Part shown: in pieces, positions 26,880 to 37,537 of the stretch
Layout of the letters: every line of letters starts with the position of its first letter
Numbering within the stretch: the stretch's first letter is position 1
Source: Citrobacter freundii
GTDB lineage: Bacteria > Pseudomonadota > Gammaproteobacteria > Enterobacterales > Enterobacteriaceae
Length of the DNA: 64,000 bases
Direction: 5' to 3'
Assembly: GCF_029717145.1 (NCBI RefSeq)
Contig: NZ_CP099222.1
Location: 4,278,001-4,342,000 of the forward strand
The notes under the pieces: generated by a model
Seen by the model: only the letters and a program-made list of their open reading frames with translations
Database searches by the model: none
Told to the model about the DNA's origin: nothing
Program-made: the position numbers and the translations under genes

Positions 26880-27006
26880 CTTTATTCTCCTTACCAGCAG
26901 CTCGCCTAATGAGAACATCTTTTACTCAGTGTGCAGCAACTCTGCCAAAGGTAAAAGCCAGCAACGCAAATTTGTTTAAAAAATCACCAATAAAGAACCT
27001 ATACCC

Positions 27007-27744
<738 letters not shown>

Positions 27745-27865
27745 TTATCATTTTTTTATTAACAACTGGTCAAAAAACTATCTGACCTTACCCCCTGGGG
27801 AAGGTGAAAGGAAGGGGTTTCTCTCGTTTTGTTACAGAAAAAGAGGATGATCACACAGAAAAAGC

Positions 27866-27956
27866 GTGCCTGATGGCGCGACGCTTATCAGGCCTACAAA
27901 CGAAAAATCCAATGCTTTGTAGGCCGGATAAGGCGTTTACGCCGCCATCCGGCAAC
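27866..27956. repeat. REP/BIME pair between tyrB and aphA
   Basis: Two opposed REP units (GCCTGATGGCGCGACGC..TATCAGGC and GCCGGATAAGGCG..CCATCCGGC) downstream of tyrB. Confidence 0.9.
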
Positions 27957-27981
27957 ACTGTGCGAGAAATGACAAATCCGG

Positions 27982-29175
27982 TTACATGACAGCAGCAAAC
28001 GCTTTTGCCACACGCTGGACGTTACCGTGATTCAACCCGGCGACGCACATGCGGCCGCTGGCGATCAGGTAAACCCCGAATTCATCACGCAGGCGATCGA
28101 CCTGGGCGGCGCTCAACCCGGTATAGCTGAACATACCGCGCTGTTGCAGAAGGTAGTCAAAGTTACGGCCCGGTATCTCGGCATGGAGAACATTGACCAA
28201 TTCCTGACGCATCGCCAGGATGCGGGTACGCATCGCTTCTACTTCCGCCAGCCAGTTGGCTTTAAGCGCGTCATCGCCCAGCACGGCGGCAACCACCTGC
28301 GCACCAAAGTTAGGTGGACTGGAGTAGTTACGACGCACCGTGGCTTTTAACTGCCCCAGCACGCGACCCGCAGTCTCGGCGTCTTCGCACACCACGGAAA
28401 GGCCGCCGACACGCTCACCGTATAAAGAGAAAATTTTAGAGAACGAGTTGCTGACCAGGGCAGGCAATCCAGCGCTGGCAATGGCGCGGATCGCATAGGC
28501 GTCGTCTTCCATTCCCGCGCCAAATCCCTGATAGGCAATATCAAGGAAAGGGATCAGATCGCGCGCTTGCAGAATCTCGATAACCGCATCCCACTGCGCG
28601 GCCGTCAAGTCCGCACCGGTCGGGTTATGGCAGCACGGATGCAACAGTACAATGCTGCGTGCCGGTAAAGTGCTCAAGGTTGCCAGCAGGTCGTTGACGC
28701 GCACGCCGTTAGTCGTGTTGTCATACCAGGGGTAAGTACTTACTTCGAATCCAGCCCCTTCAAAAATCGCGATGTGGTTTTCCCATGTCGGATCGCTGAC
28801 CCAGACGCCAGAATCAGGGAAGTAACGCTTCAGAAAATCCGCACCTACTTTTAGCGCACCAGATCCTCCCAGCGTCTGAATCGTCGCCACGCGCTGCTGC
28901 TGAAGAACCGGGTGTTCTGCGCCAAACAGTAGTGGCGCAATGGTGTGGCGATAGCTGTTCAGTCCTTCCATCGGTAAATACAGCGACGCACCCTGCGGCT
29001 GAGCATTGAGCCGGGCTTCCGCTTCGCTTACGGCGTTAAGCTGAGGGATTATCCCGTCTTCGTTGTAATACAGACCGATGCTGAGATTCACTTTGTCACG
29101 ACGTGAATCTTCCTTGAAGCGCTCCATGAGCGATAAAATCGGGTCGCCGGCGTAGGCGTCAACTTTTTGAAACAC
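27982..29175 (-). CDS. tyrB: TyrB, aromatic amino acid aminotransferase
   Basis: 397 residues if translation begins at the GTG at 29175, which has CTGGAG at proper spacing and gives the E. coli N-terminus (M)[12 protein letters not shown] start 14 codons upstream gives a non-homologous extension. It is a class I PLP aminotransferase making tyrosine, phenylalanine and leucine from their 2-oxo acids with glutamate. The PLP lysine lies in [16 protein letters not shown] near residue 247. In E. coli it is repressed by TyrR; I could not assign a TyrR box with confidence. Confidence 0.95.
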   Translation of the reverse strand: MFQKVDAYAGDPILSLMERFKEDSRRDKVNLSIGLYYNEDGIIPQLNAVSEAEARLNAQPQGASLYLPMEGLNSYRHTIAPLLFGAEHPVLQQQRVATIQTLGGSGALKVGADFLKRYFPDSGVWVSDPTWENHIAIFEGAGFEVSTYPWYDNTTNGVRVNDLLATLSTLPARSIVLLHPCCHNPTGADLTAAQWDAVIEILQARDLIPFLDIAYQGFGAGMEDDAYAIRAIASAGLPALVSNSFSKIFSLYGERVGGLSVVCEDAETAGRVLGQLKATVRRNYSSPPNFGAQVVAAVLGDDALKANWLAEVEAMRTRILAMRQELVNVLHAEIPGRNFDYLLQQRGMFSYTGLSAAQVDRLRDEFGVYLIASGRMCVAGLNHGNVQRVAKAFAAVM

Positions 29176-29262
29176 GTGGTGGTTCTCCAGGTTTACAGGC
29201 AGGGGATAAGAACACAATAAACCGGAAGCGGGAGAAGATCGAGAGGATGTTGAGAGGATTAT

Positions 29263-29300
29263 TGCCGGATGGCGGCAGAACCGCTTTATCCGGCAGACAG
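29263..29300. repeat. Single REP unit between alr and tyrB
   Basis: GCCGGATGGCGGCAGAACCGC and TTATCCGGC form one REP stem downstream of alr. Confidence 0.85.
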
Positions 29301-29306
29301 CCAGAT

Positions 29307-30386
29307 TCAGTCCACGTACTTCATCGCTACCCTTGATGTCAGGCGCGTGATAAGTTCGTAAGCACTTACTTTCGTTATTTCAGCAATGCGTTCAACGGGC
29401 AGACCATCGCCCCACAGAATCACCGGATCGCCGGCTTTTTCCTGCGCTTCTGGTCCCAAATCAACGCAGATCATGTCCATTGCCACACGACCAACAATCG
29501 GCACTTCCCGACCATTGACCAGTACCGGCGTGCCGGACGGCGCTGCACGCGGATACCCGTCGCCATAACCCATCGCCACCACGCCCAGGCGCGTGTCACG
29601 CGCGCTTTCCCACGTTCCACCATAGCCAACAGGTTCGCCCGCTTTGTGCTCGCGCACGGCGATCAGGCTGGAGGTAAGCGACATCACCGGCTGGCAGCCA
29701 AAATCAGTCCCGGCAGAATGATTCTCCAGCGGCGATACGCCATACAGAATTAGCCCCGGACGCGCCCAGTCGAAATGGGACTGCGGCCACAGCAGGATAC
29801 CGCCAGATGCGGCAATAGAACGCTGTCCCGGCTTGCCTTCACAAAAACGATTGAAGATATCGAGCTGCTTTTCCGTCGCGCCACATTCGGGTTCGTCTGC
29901 ACGGGCAAAGTGGCTGACGATGTTGACCGGCTGACGCACGTTTTTACAGTGGGTCAAGCGTTGATAAAACGCCTCAGCCTGCTCCGGACGTACGCCCAGA
30001 CGGTGCATCCCGGTGTCGAGCTTCATCCAGACGGTGACGGGTTCCGCCAGTTCAGCCGCTTCCAGCGCCGCAAGCTGCTCCTCATTGTGCACGGCAGTAT
30101 GCAGCCGCTGTGCGGAGATGGTCGGCAGATCGGAGGCATCGAAAAAACCCTCCAATAGCAGGATGGGTTGCGTGATCCCACCCGCGCGCAGTCGCAGAGC
30201 TTCTTCAAGACGAGCGACACCAAAAGCGTCCGCATCAGGGAGCGTTCGCGCGGTCTCTAACAGACCATGGCCGTAAGCGTTCGCTTTCACCACCGCAACC
30301 AGTTTACTGGCAGGTGCCAGTTCACGCAGACGTTGCAGGTTGTGTCGCAGAGCGCGGCGGTTAATGACAACAGTTGCCGCTTGCAT
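29307..30386 (-). CDS. alr: Alanine racemase (biosynthetic)
   Basis: 359 residues, as in E. coli Alr. It is a PLP enzyme that converts L- to D-alanine for peptidoglycan. The PLP lysine is in [10 protein letters not shown] near residue 34; the catalytic tyrosine is in GYGGTWES near residue 255 and the substrate site in [11 protein letters not shown] near 303. It lies 30 bases after dnaB on the same strand and is probably co-transcribed, as in E. coli. Confidence 0.97.
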   Translation of the reverse strand: MQAATVVINRRALRHNLQRLRELAPASKLVAVVKANAYGHGLLETARTLPDADAFGVARLEEALRLRAGGITQPILLLEGFFDASDLPTISAQRLHTAVHNEEQLAALEAAELAEPVTVWMKLDTGMHRLGVRPEQAEAFYQRLTHCKNVRQPVNIVSHFARADEPECGATEKQLDIFNRFCEGKPGQRSIAASGGILLWPQSHFDWARPGLILYGVSPLENHSAGTDFGCQPVMSLTSSLIAVREHKAGEPVGYGGTWESARDTRLGVVAMGYGDGYPRAAPSGTPVLVNGREVPIVGRVAMDMICVDLGPEAQEKAGDPVILWGDGLPVERIAEITKVSAYELITRLTSRVAMKYVD

Positions 30387-30416
30387 TTGAATTCCTTAAT
30401 AAATGGACGACGGGCG

Positions 30417-31832
30417 TTACTCATCGTCATACTGTGGTCCGGCATAATTATCGAAGCGTGACCACTGGCCGTTAAACGTCAGGCGCACCGTACCGATTGG
30501 GCCGTTACGTTGCTTACCAATAATAATTTCCGCGATGCCTTTTAAGTCGCTGTTTTCGTGATAAACCTCGTCACGATAAATAAACATGATTAAGTCGGCA
30601 TCCTGCTCGATAGACCCCGATTCACGGAGATCCGAGTTGACCGGACGCTTGTCGGCGCGTTGTTCCAGAGAGCGGTTAAGCTGCGACAGCGCCACCACCG
30701 GCACATGCAGTTCTTTTGCTAATGATTTCAGCGAGCGCGAAATTTCAGCAATTTCCAGCGTACGGTTATCGGAGAGCGACGGCACCCGCATCAGCTGCAG
30801 GTAGTCGATCATAATCAGTCCGATACCGCCGTGTTCACGGGCGATACGGCGTGCGCGCGAACGCACTTCTGTGGGCGTCAGACCGGAGGAGTCATCAATG
30901 TAGATGTTTCGTTTCTCCAGTAAGATCCCCATGGTGCCGGAAATTCGCGCCCAGTCTTCGTCATCCAGCTGACCGGTACGGATTTTAGTCTGGTCTACGC
31001 GCGACAGCGATGCCAGACAACGCATCATGATCTGTTCGGAGGGCATTTCAAGACTAAAGATAAGTACCGGCTTATCCTGCAACATCGCCGCATTTTCGAC
31101 GAGGTTCATTGCAAACGTCGTTTTACCCATCGACGGACGCGCGGCAACGATAATCAGGTCCGACGGCTGTAGACCGGCAGTCTTTTTGTTGAGGTCGTCG
31201 TAGCCGGTATTCACCCCGGTTACACCGTCATGCGGCTGCTGGAACAGCTGTTCGATGCGCGCGACGGTGGCGTCGAGCACCTCGGTAATATTTTTCGGGC
31301 CTTCGTCTTTATTGGCGCGGCTTTCGGCAATTTTAAAAACGCGGGATTCCGCGAGATCCAGCAAATCTTCACTGGAACGCCCTTGCGGATCAAATCCGGC
31401 CTCCGCGATTTCATGAGCTACCGAAATCATGTCGCGCACGACGGCGCGTTCGCGGACGATATCCGCATAGGCGCTTATGTTCGCCGCACTTGGCGTATTT
31501 TTAGATAACTCAGCCAGATAGGCGAAACCGCCGACGCTGTCGAGTTGCCCCTGCACTTCCAGCGACTCGGCCAGGGTTATCAGATCGATGGGTTTGCCCA
31601 TCTCCTGCAAACGATGCATTTCGGTGAAGATATGCCGGTGCGGTCGGGTGTAAAAATCCTCCGCGACGACACGCTCGGCAACATCGTCCCAGCGTTCGTT
31701 ATCCAGCATTAAACCGCCCAACACCGACTGTTCCGCTTCAATCGAGTGCGGCGGTACTTTCAGCCCGGCGACCTGCAGATCGCGGTCACGAGCATCAGTC
31801 TGTTGTTTGTTGAAGGGTTTATTTCCTGCCAT
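30417..31832 (-). CDS. dnaB: DnaB, replicative DNA helicase
   Basis: 471 residues, as in E. coli. The N-terminal domain (about 25-130) binds primase and DnaC; a linker leads to the RecA-like ATPase with Walker A ARPSMGKTTFA near residue 232, Walker B LIMIDYLQLM near 340, and motif H4 DLRESGSIEQDAD near 420. A hexamer of this protein unwinds DNA at the fork. It is divergent from qorA and upstream of alr. Confidence 0.98.
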   Translation of the reverse strand: MAGNKPFNKQQTDARDRDLQVAGLKVPPHSIEAEQSVLGGLMLDNERWDDVAERVVAEDFYTRPHRHIFTEMHRLQEMGKPIDLITLAESLEVQGQLDSVGGFAYLAELSKNTPSAANISAYADIVRERAVVRDMISVAHEIAEAGFDPQGRSSEDLLDLAESRVFKIAESRANKDEGPKNITEVLDATVARIEQLFQQPHDGVTGVNTGYDDLNKKTAGLQPSDLIIVAARPSMGKTTFAMNLVENAAMLQDKPVLIFSLEMPSEQIMMRCLASLSRVDQTKIRTGQLDDEDWARISGTMGILLEKRNIYIDDSSGLTPTEVRSRARRIAREHGGIGLIMIDYLQLMRVPSLSDNRTLEIAEISRSLKSLAKELHVPVVALSQLNRSLEQRADKRPVNSDLRESGSIEQDADLIMFIYRDEVYHENSDLKGIAEIIIGKQRNGPIGTVRLTFNGQWSRFDNYAGPQYDDE

Positions 31833-31893
31833 AGTGAATGGAGTTACCGAGATAATGATTGGGTCGAAAGATTACCACATTTCTGGAGGAAGC

Positions 31894-32877
31894 ATGGCAA
31901 CACGTATTGAATTTCACAAGCACGGCGGCCCTGACGTACTGAAGGCTGTGGACTTTACGCCCGTTGATCCGGCCGAGCATGAAATCCAGGTCGAAAACAA
32001 AGCGATTGGCATCAATTATATCGATACCTACATCCGCAGCGGACTGTATCCGCCCCCTTCTCTGCCCAGCGGACTCGGCACCGAAGCGGCCGGCGTGGTC
32101 AGCAAAGTCGGTAGCAAAGTAACCCACATCAGCGTTGGCGATCGCGTGGTCTACGCCCAGTCAATGCTCGGCGCCTACAGTTCCGTACATAATGTCCCCG
32201 CCGATAAAGCCGCCATTTTACCGGATGCCATCTCGTTTGAGCAGGCTGCCGCGTCCTACCTGAAAGGGTTAACCGTTTTCTATCTGTTGCGTAAAACCTA
32301 TGAAATCCAGCCTGACGAGCCGTTTCTGTTCCATGCCGCCGCAGGCGGCGTTGGTTTGATTGCCTGCCAGTGGGCAAAAGCATTGGGGGCAAAGCTAATT
32401 GGTACCGTCGGCACTGCGCAAAAGGCGCAAATTGCATTACAGGCCGGCGCGTGGCAGGTGATTAACTATCGCGAAGAGAGCATTGTCGAGCGGGTTAAAG
32501 AAATTACGGGCGGTAAAAAAGTCCGGGTAGTTTATGACTCGGTGGGTAAAGACACCTGGGAAGCCTCGCTGGACTGCCTGCAACGCCGGGGATTGATGGT
32601 GAGTTTTGGTAATTCTTCCGGGCCGGTGACCGGCGTTAACTTAGGCATTCTGAACCAGAAAGGCTCGCTGTACGCCACACGCCCTTCTCTGCAGGGTTAC
32701 ATCACCAACCGCCATGAATTGACCGAAGCCAGTAATGAACTATTTTCACTGATTGCCAGCGGCGTGATTAAAGTCGATATCGCGCAAGGTCAGTCGTTTG
32801 CGTTAAAAGATGCCCAGCGGGCGCATGAAGTACTGGAAAGCCGGGCCACGCAGGGGTCGAGTTTGCTGATCCCGTGA
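31894..32877 (+). CDS. qorA: QorA, NADPH:quinone oxidoreductase (zeta-crystallin-like)
   Basis: 327 residues from the ATG at 31894, which has CTGGAGGA upstream and gives the E. coli length. It is a zinc-free MDR-superfamily quinone reductase: an N-terminal GroES-like domain (GLGTEAAGVV near 65), then a Rossmann domain with AAAGGVGLIACQWAKALG near residue 150 binding NADPH. It is divergent from dnaB; their ATGs are about 60 bases apart. Confidence 0.95.
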   Translation: MATRIEFHKHGGPDVLKAVDFTPVDPAEHEIQVENKAIGINYIDTYIRSGLYPPPSLPSGLGTEAAGVVSKVGSKVTHISVGDRVVYAQSMLGAYSSVHNVPADKAAILPDAISFEQAAASYLKGLTVFYLLRKTYEIQPDEPFLFHAAAGGVGLIACQWAKALGAKLIGTVGTAQKAQIALQAGAWQVINYREESIVERVKEITGGKKVRVVYDSVGKDTWEASLDCLQRRGLMVSFGNSSGPVTGVNLGILNQKGSLYATRPSLQGYITNRHELTEASNELFSLIASGVIKVDIAQGQSFALKDAQRAHEVLESRATQGSSLLIP

Positions 32878-32891
32878 AACTTCTCCCTTAA

Positions 32892-32937
32892 ATAATTCAA
32901 GCAGCCAACACGCCTGCGGTTTGAATTATGACGGGGA
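32892..32937. repeat. ERIC-like remnant after qorA
   Basis: ATAATTCAA and TTTGAATTAT form an inverted repeat around GCAGCCAACACGCCTGC. The 'GCAGCCAAC..CCTGC' block is what lies near the end of enterobacterial ERIC elements, so this looks like an end-to-end deletion derivative. It lies just before the qorA terminator. Confidence 0.55.
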
Positions 32938-32948
32938 AGAAAAGAATT

Positions 32949-32979
32949 AGGGCTTCCCGTAGGAAGCCCTTTCTTTTTT
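32949..32979 (+). terminator. qorA terminator
   Basis: AGGGCTTCC-CGTA-GGAAGCCCT followed by TTCTTTTTTT on the plus strand. Confidence 0.93.
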
Positions 32980-33105
32980 TAGTTCGGCTGTATGTAGGGT
33001 ACAGCTCGATGAATTCGTTAACCGCGCAATAGTGACAGATTTAATAATCAATTCCTATTTGGTTCTAAAGGCAATGTTGCAGGTTGTGATGTACCGCTCA
33101 ATACC

Positions 33106-33348
33106 TTAGTAAAATCGACGGTTATTGCGCTGATAGTGCGGGACTTTTGGCGCTTTTATGGCCTTGATAATCCACACCACGGCGACAGCCAATAACAGCC
33201 ATGGCAGCAGTTTAATCATCAGCGCAAACATCCCGCCGAGGAACATCACGGCGGTCGCCACCATCAGCGCGGCCAGAATCCCCAGCAGCGACACGCCGGT
33301 GACCATCAGCATGACAAAAAAGCCAATCACAAAAAGTAGTTCCAGCAT
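33106..33348 (-). CDS. pspG: PspG, phage shock protein G
   Basis: 80 residues, the E. coli length. It is a small inner-membrane protein with two or three hydrophobic segments (about residues 2-18, 24-45 and 48-65) and a basic tail. It is an effector of the phage-shock (envelope stress) response, controlled by PspF through sigma-54. A good sigma-54 promoter lies about 40 bases upstream. Confidence 0.95.
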   Translation of the reverse strand: MLELLFVIGFFVMLMVTGVSLLGILAALMVATAVMFLGGMFALMIKLLPWLLLAVAVVWIIKAIKAPKVPHYQRNNRRFY

Positions 33349-33383
33349 GATGCTCTCCCATAATGAATTTCTGCTTAAACCAT

Positions 33384-33399
33384 TACAAAAATCATGCCA
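33384..33399 (-). promoter_or_regulatory. Sigma-54 promoter of pspG
   Basis: On the minus strand TGGCATGATTTTTGTA fits TGGCAC-N5-TTGCA with the invariant GG and correct spacing to the -12 element (TTGTA). PspF activation is established for E. coli pspG. Confidence 0.85.
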
Positions 33400-33424
33400 G
33401 AATTAATTGATTGATTTATAAAGA

Positions 33425-33452
33425 AAACGCCCCGCGTCAGTGCGCAGGGCGT
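33425..33452 (-). terminator. dusA terminator
   Basis: An ACGCCCTGCGC / GCGGGGCGT stem on the minus strand, followed by TTTTCTT, about 30 bases past the dusA stop. Confidence 0.8.
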
Positions 33453-33481
33453 GGTGAAATTGACTAACTTTTGGTGAACAA

Positions 33482-34480
33482 TTAACGTTTGTCTGCTACC
33501 AGCTTCAACGCATGTTCCAGCACGTTGATATCCGCACCGGCTTTGTGCGCATTTTCGCTCAGGTAACGACGCCACTGACGCGCGCCCGGAATGCCCTGGA
33601 ACAGCCCCAGCATATGGCGGGTAATATGTCCCAGATACGTTCCCTGGCTCAGTTCCCGTTCAATATACGGGTACATGGCGCGCACCACGGCAACAGGGTC
33701 CACGTCAGCACCCGTTGAACCGAAAATTTCGCGATCCACGGATGCCAGAATACCGGGGTTCTGATAGGCTTCACGTCCCACCATCACGCCATCCATATGT
33801 TCAAGGTGCGCTTTCGCCTCTTCCAGCGATTTAATGCCGCCGTTGATCGACATGGTCAATTGCGGGAAATCACGCTTCAGTTGGTACACGCGGGCGTAAT
33901 CCAGCGGTGGGATTTCACGGTTTTCTTTCGGGCTCAGCCCGGACAACCAGGCCTTGCGCGCATGAATGATAAACATCTCACATTCTCCTTTGCCGGAGAC
34001 CGTGTTGATGAAATCACACAGAAATTCGTAGCTGTCCTGGTCATCAATGCCAATACGGGTTTTGACCGTCACCGGAATCGATACCACATCGCGCATCGCC
34101 TTGATGCAGTCGGCAACCAGCTGCGCATTGCCCATCAGGCAGGCACCAAACATCCCGTTTTGTACGCGATCAGAGGGACAGCCCACGTTGAGGTTTATCT
34201 CGTCATAGCCCCGCGCTTCCGCCAGCTTCGCACACTGTGCCAACGCGGCTGGGTCGCTACCACCAAGCTGTAAGGCTATCGGATGCTCTTCGTCGCTATA
34301 CGCCAGATAGTCGCCTTTACCATGAATGATTGCCCCGGTGGTTACCATCTCCGTATAGAGCAGCGTCTGGCTGGACAGTAAGCGCAAAAAGTAGCGGCAG
34401 TGTCTGTCCGTCCAGTCGAGCATCGGCGCGATAGAAAAACGATGTGCAGGGAAAGCGGTGGACTGAGATTCAGGCAGCAT
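33482..34480 (-). CDS. dusA: DusA, tRNA-dihydrouridine synthase A
   Basis: 332 residues; E. coli DusA is of similar size. It is a FMN-dependent TIM-barrel enzyme reducing U20/U20a in the tRNA D-loop with NADPH. Visible are [13 protein letters not shown] near residue 16 (FMN-binding start), the catalytic cysteine in [13 protein letters not shown] near residue 100, the substrate-binding IIHARKAWL near 177 and SINGGI near 216. It is transcribed alone, upstream of pspG. Confidence 0.96.
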   Translation of the reverse strand: MLPESQSTAFPAHRFSIAPMLDWTDRHCRYFLRLLSSQTLLYTEMVTTGAIIHGKGDYLAYSDEEHPIALQLGGSDPAALAQCAKLAEARGYDEINLNVGCPSDRVQNGMFGACLMGNAQLVADCIKAMRDVVSIPVTVKTRIGIDDQDSYEFLCDFINTVSGKGECEMFIIHARKAWLSGLSPKENREIPPLDYARVYQLKRDFPQLTMSINGGIKSLEEAKAHLEHMDGVMVGREAYQNPGILASVDREIFGSTGADVDPVAVVRAMYPYIERELSQGTYLGHITRHMLGLFQGIPGARQWRRYLSENAHKAGADINVLEHALKLVADKR

Positions 34481-34571
34481 GGCGAATAATTAAGCATCCG
34501 GTTAAAAAAGGGGCGCCACTATAGCATAGACCGCGACGATAGTGAGCCACATCGTCACGGCCCCCCTCATG

Positions 34572-35060
34572 CTATTTCGATCCGGGTTTACCGTCGTGGG
34601 AACCAAAAAACTGTGGTGGATGGTCAACCCAGCGATCCTCGCGCGTGGCCGCATACACCGGATTCAGTGGGTAATAGATACGGTTGAATTTTTTATTTGC
34701 CTCGCCGACGACCAGCAGTCGCACCTCTTCACTGGTGTTATTGATAAAGGTGTGACACACGCCGGTTCCCGCTGGAAATCCGACGCTGTCCCCCGGTTCC
34801 AGCTTCCATAAATAGCCATTAATCCAGGCCTCCGGATACCCTTCCAGCACGTAGATAAACTCTTCTTCGTCGCTTTCGGCGTGAGGGTACGAGGTGCGAC
34901 GGCCCGGAGGCAGGCGTTCATGGTGAATGCCGAGGCGACCCAAGCCCAGTTTACGAGCAAGCGGTGCGCCGATAGAAAACAGCTCATCACTTCCGGGATA
35001 GGTAGCGTCGTCAGCCCCCTCCACCTCACGCCAGTGGCGAATACAATCCGGTCTTTTCAT
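34572..35060 (-). CDS. Cupin-domain protein
   Basis: 162 residues from the ATG at 35060 (MKRPDCIRHWREVEG); a start 13 codons earlier is possible but lacks a ribosome site. A single cupin fold is seen: motif 1 PHAESDEEEFIYVLEG near residue 60 and motif 2 PAGTGVCHTFIN near 95, with His and Glu residues suitable for binding one metal. No active-site feature names a reaction. It lies between dusA and zur, where E. coli carries yjbL and yjbM. The annotation is family-level only. Confidence 0.8.
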   Translation of the reverse strand: MKRPDCIRHWREVEGADDATYPGSDELFSIGAPLARKLGLGRLGIHHERLPPGRRTSYPHAESDEEEFIYVLEGYPEAWINGYLWKLEPGDSVGFPAGTGVCHTFINNTSEEVRLLVVGEANKKFNRIYYPLNPVYAATREDRWVDHPPQFFGSHDGKPGSK

Positions 35061-35177
35061 TTTATATTTTCCAGTATTGCGATGCGTCAGGTATAGCACA
35101 CCACGGCTGATCTCGGCGTTTTATGCAGAACATGATAAAGTAAGGGATTAACCTTCCACGCAAATCGAGGCGCAAAA

Positions 35178-35696
35178 ATGGAAAGAACCCCTACGCAGGA
35201 GTTGCTGGCTCACGCTGAAAAACTCTGTGCGCAACGTAACGTGCGACTCACGCCGCAACGCCTCGAAGTGCTGCGCCTGATGAGCCTCCAGGAAGGGGCA
35301 ATCAGCGCATATGACCTGCTGGATTTATTACGGGAAACTGAACCACAGGCTAAACCGCCTACCGTCTATCGTGCGCTCGATTTTCTGCTCGAACAAGGTT
35401 TTGTCCACAAGGTAGAATCCACCAACAGCTACGTGCTTTGCCATTTGTTCGATCAGCCCACCCACAGCTCCGCGATGTTCATTTGTGACCGCTGCGGCGT
35501 GGTGAAAGAAGAGTGTGCGGAAGGCGTGGAAGATATCATGCATACGCTGGCGGCCAAGATGGGCTTTGCTCTACGTCATAACGTAATTGAAGCGCATGGC
35601 CTGTGTCAGGTCTGTGTGGAAGTTGAAGCTTGCCGTCATCCTGGCGACTGCCAGCATGATCATACGATTCAGGTAAAAAAGAAGGTCGGGCGTTAA
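35178..35696 (+). CDS. zur: Zur, zinc uptake regulator
   Basis: 172 residues (E. coli 171), a Fur-family repressor. The N-terminal winged helix (LTPQRLEVLRLM, then PPTVYRALDFLLEQGFV near residue 58) is followed by the dimerisation domain. Structural zinc cysteines are FICDRCG near residue 102 and CQVCVEVEAC near 147; sensor ligands include HLFDQPTH near 89. Zn-Zur represses znuABC and related genes. It is convergent with yjbJ. Confidence 0.96.
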   Translation: MERTPTQELLAHAEKLCAQRNVRLTPQRLEVLRLMSLQEGAISAYDLLDLLRETEPQAKPPTVYRALDFLLEQGFVHKVESTNSYVLCHLFDQPTHSSAMFICDRCGVVKEECAEGVEDIMHTLAAKMGFALRHNVIEAHGLCQVCVEVEACRHPGDCQHDHTIQVKKKVGR

Positions 35697-35740
35697 GCGA
35701 GAGAACGTACATCCTTGTACATTCAGGCGGGAGGGGATAA

Positions 35741-35950
35741 TTACCAACGGTAGTCGTTGCGGGTTTCCCAATCCTTCACTTCTTTCTCCGCCTGATCTTT
35801 CGCATAACCGTAACGTTCCTGGACTTTACCCACCAGCTGGTCACGCTTACCTTCAATGACCGTCATATCATCATCGGTCAGTTTGCCCCATTGCTCTTTC
35901 ACTTTACCTTTCAACTGCTTCCAGTTACCACCGACTTCGTCTTTATTCAT
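35741..35950 (-). CDS. yjbJ: YjbJ, CsbD-like stress protein
   Basis: 69 residues from the second ATG (35950), the E. coli length and start (MNKDE), with GAGGA upstream. A very hydrophilic CsbD-family protein: NWKQLKGKVKEQWGKLTDDD near the N-terminus. It is abundant in stationary phase and osmotic stress in E. coli; its function is unknown. Confidence 0.93.
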   Translation of the reverse strand: MNKDEVGGNWKQLKGKVKEQWGKLTDDDMTVIEGKRDQLVGKVQERYGYAKDQAEKEVKDWETRNDYRW

Positions 35951-36086
35951 CATCAAATCCTCATCGTTAGGTTGTGAATAGCGAGAGTGCTGCGTCCAGA
36001 CACGCTATGTTTTTGCTGGACGTGAGAATAAGTGTAGTCAGTGATTCTGAGTTCTATTTATTATTCGGAATTTTTAACCATACGAG

Positions 36087-37406
36087 TCAGGAAAACCAGG
36101 TGCCATTTCGCCAGTGACGCTGCCAGATAAAAGCCAGCGAGAGTCCGCGCAGCGCCAGAAAAACGGCGAGTGCCAGCCACAAACCGTGGTTGCCTAACAG
36201 CGGTAACGTGAATAAGGTTAAGCCGAATCCCGCAGCGGCAACGGCCATACTGTTACGCATTTCCGCAGCACGCGTTGCGCCAATAAACATGCCGTCCAAC
36301 AGGTAACACCAGACGCCCACCAGTGGTAACACCACCTGCCAGATAAGGTAACGATCGGCCAGTTGCTGAATCTGCGGTAGTGAGGTCAACGACGCAATAA
36401 TGTGCTCGCCAAACAGGGCATAGACCAGTGAAAAAAGGAGCGCCACAATGCCCGACTGTCGACACGCCGCGCGCCAGACATCCAACAGTTGGCTGCCATC
36501 CCGGGCACCATAAGCCTGACCAGAGTGCGCTTCCACGGCATAGGCAAATCCGTCCAGCGCATAGGCGGTGAAGGTCAACAGGGTCATCAGAACGGCGTTG
36601 ACCGCAATAATATCGCCCCCGAGACGCGCCCCGAGTACCGTAATCGCACCAAAACACAGCTGCAGCAACAGCGAACGCAGCATGATGTCGCGGTTAAGCG
36701 CCATCAGACGGCGGAAGTTTCCGCGCCATGCCTGTTTCAGCATCATGAGCGAAACACCGCGCAGGTGGAGAACCTTGCGCACCATCAGCAGGCCAATCAG
36801 CAACGTGGCATATTCGGCAATCACCGTCGCCAGCGCGGCGCCCTGCACGTTCATATGCAGCCCCATCACCAGCCATATATCGAGCACAATGTTGAGGATA
36901 TTGCCGACAATCAACAGGATCACAGGTGCTCGCGCGTACTGAACGCCCAGCAGCCAGCCGAGCAGTACCAGGTTCGCCAGCGAGGCAGGCGCGCTGAGCC
37001 AACGGATTTCAAGGAAGCGCCGGGCCTGTTCCAGTACCGCTTCGCTCCCCCCTACGATGTGTAACGCCAGATCGATAATCGGCGTACGAAATAGCGCAAT
37101 TGCCGCCCCCGCCCCCAAAGCCAAAATCAGCGGCTGCACCAGTGCTCGGGCCAACGCCTGCGGATTTTTTGCGCCAAATGCCTGAGCCGTCAGTCCGGTG
37201 GTACTCATGCGTAGAAAGAGCAGCAGCATAAAGAGAAAACTGGTTGCCGTCGCCCCCACGGCGACACCACCCAAATAGACCGGGCTATCCAGATGACCAA
37301 TCACAGCCGTATCCACCAGTCCCAGCAGGGGAACGGTGATATTAGAAAAAATCATTGGCAGGGCAAGGTGCCAGAGCGCTTTATCAGAGGAGGTAAAAAA
37401 AGGCAT
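36087..37406 (-). CDS. dinF: DinF, MATE-family efflux transporter
   Basis: 439 residues with 12 transmembrane helices, a MATE-family cation:drug antiporter. In E. coli it is co-transcribed with lexA and SOS-induced, and protects against oxidative stress and bile salts. Here it follows lexA after about 130 bases that include a REP unit, so co-transcription is probable but possibly reduced. Confidence 0.94.
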   Translation of the reverse strand: MPFFTSSDKALWHLALPMIFSNITVPLLGLVDTAVIGHLDSPVYLGGVAVGATATSFLFMLLLFLRMSTTGLTAQAFGAKNPQALARALVQPLILALGAGAAIALFRTPIIDLALHIVGGSEAVLEQARRFLEIRWLSAPASLANLVLLGWLLGVQYARAPVILLIVGNILNIVLDIWLVMGLHMNVQGAALATVIAEYATLLIGLLMVRKVLHLRGVSLMMLKQAWRGNFRRLMALNRDIMLRSLLLQLCFGAITVLGARLGGDIIAVNAVLMTLLTFTAYALDGFAYAVEAHSGQAYGARDGSQLLDVWRAACRQSGIVALLFSLVYALFGEHIIASLTSLPQIQQLADRYLIWQVVLPLVGVWCYLLDGMFIGATRAAEMRNSMAVAAAGFGLTLFTLPLLGNHGLWLALAVFLALRGLSLAFIWQRHWRNGTWFS

Positions 37407-37482
37407 ACAGGAGAGCCTGAGAAGACGTTAGAGATACTGGAAAAAGTCGTACAGGCCCGGTAAACAGAGTGCCACCGGGCAC

Positions 37483-37522
37483 GTTGCCGGATGACGACGT
37501 AAACGTCTTATCCGGCCTACAG
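37483..37522. repeat. REP unit between lexA and dinF
   Basis: GCCGGATGACGACGTAAACGTC..TTATCCGGCCTAC forms one REP stem inside the lexA-dinF operon. Confidence 0.88.
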
Positions 37523-37537
37523 GAAATCAACAGACCG

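Noticed and set aside
29176..29217. ATG start for tyrB 14 codons upstream
   Set aside because: The extension includes the ribosome binding site of the GTG start and is not seen in E. coli TyrB.
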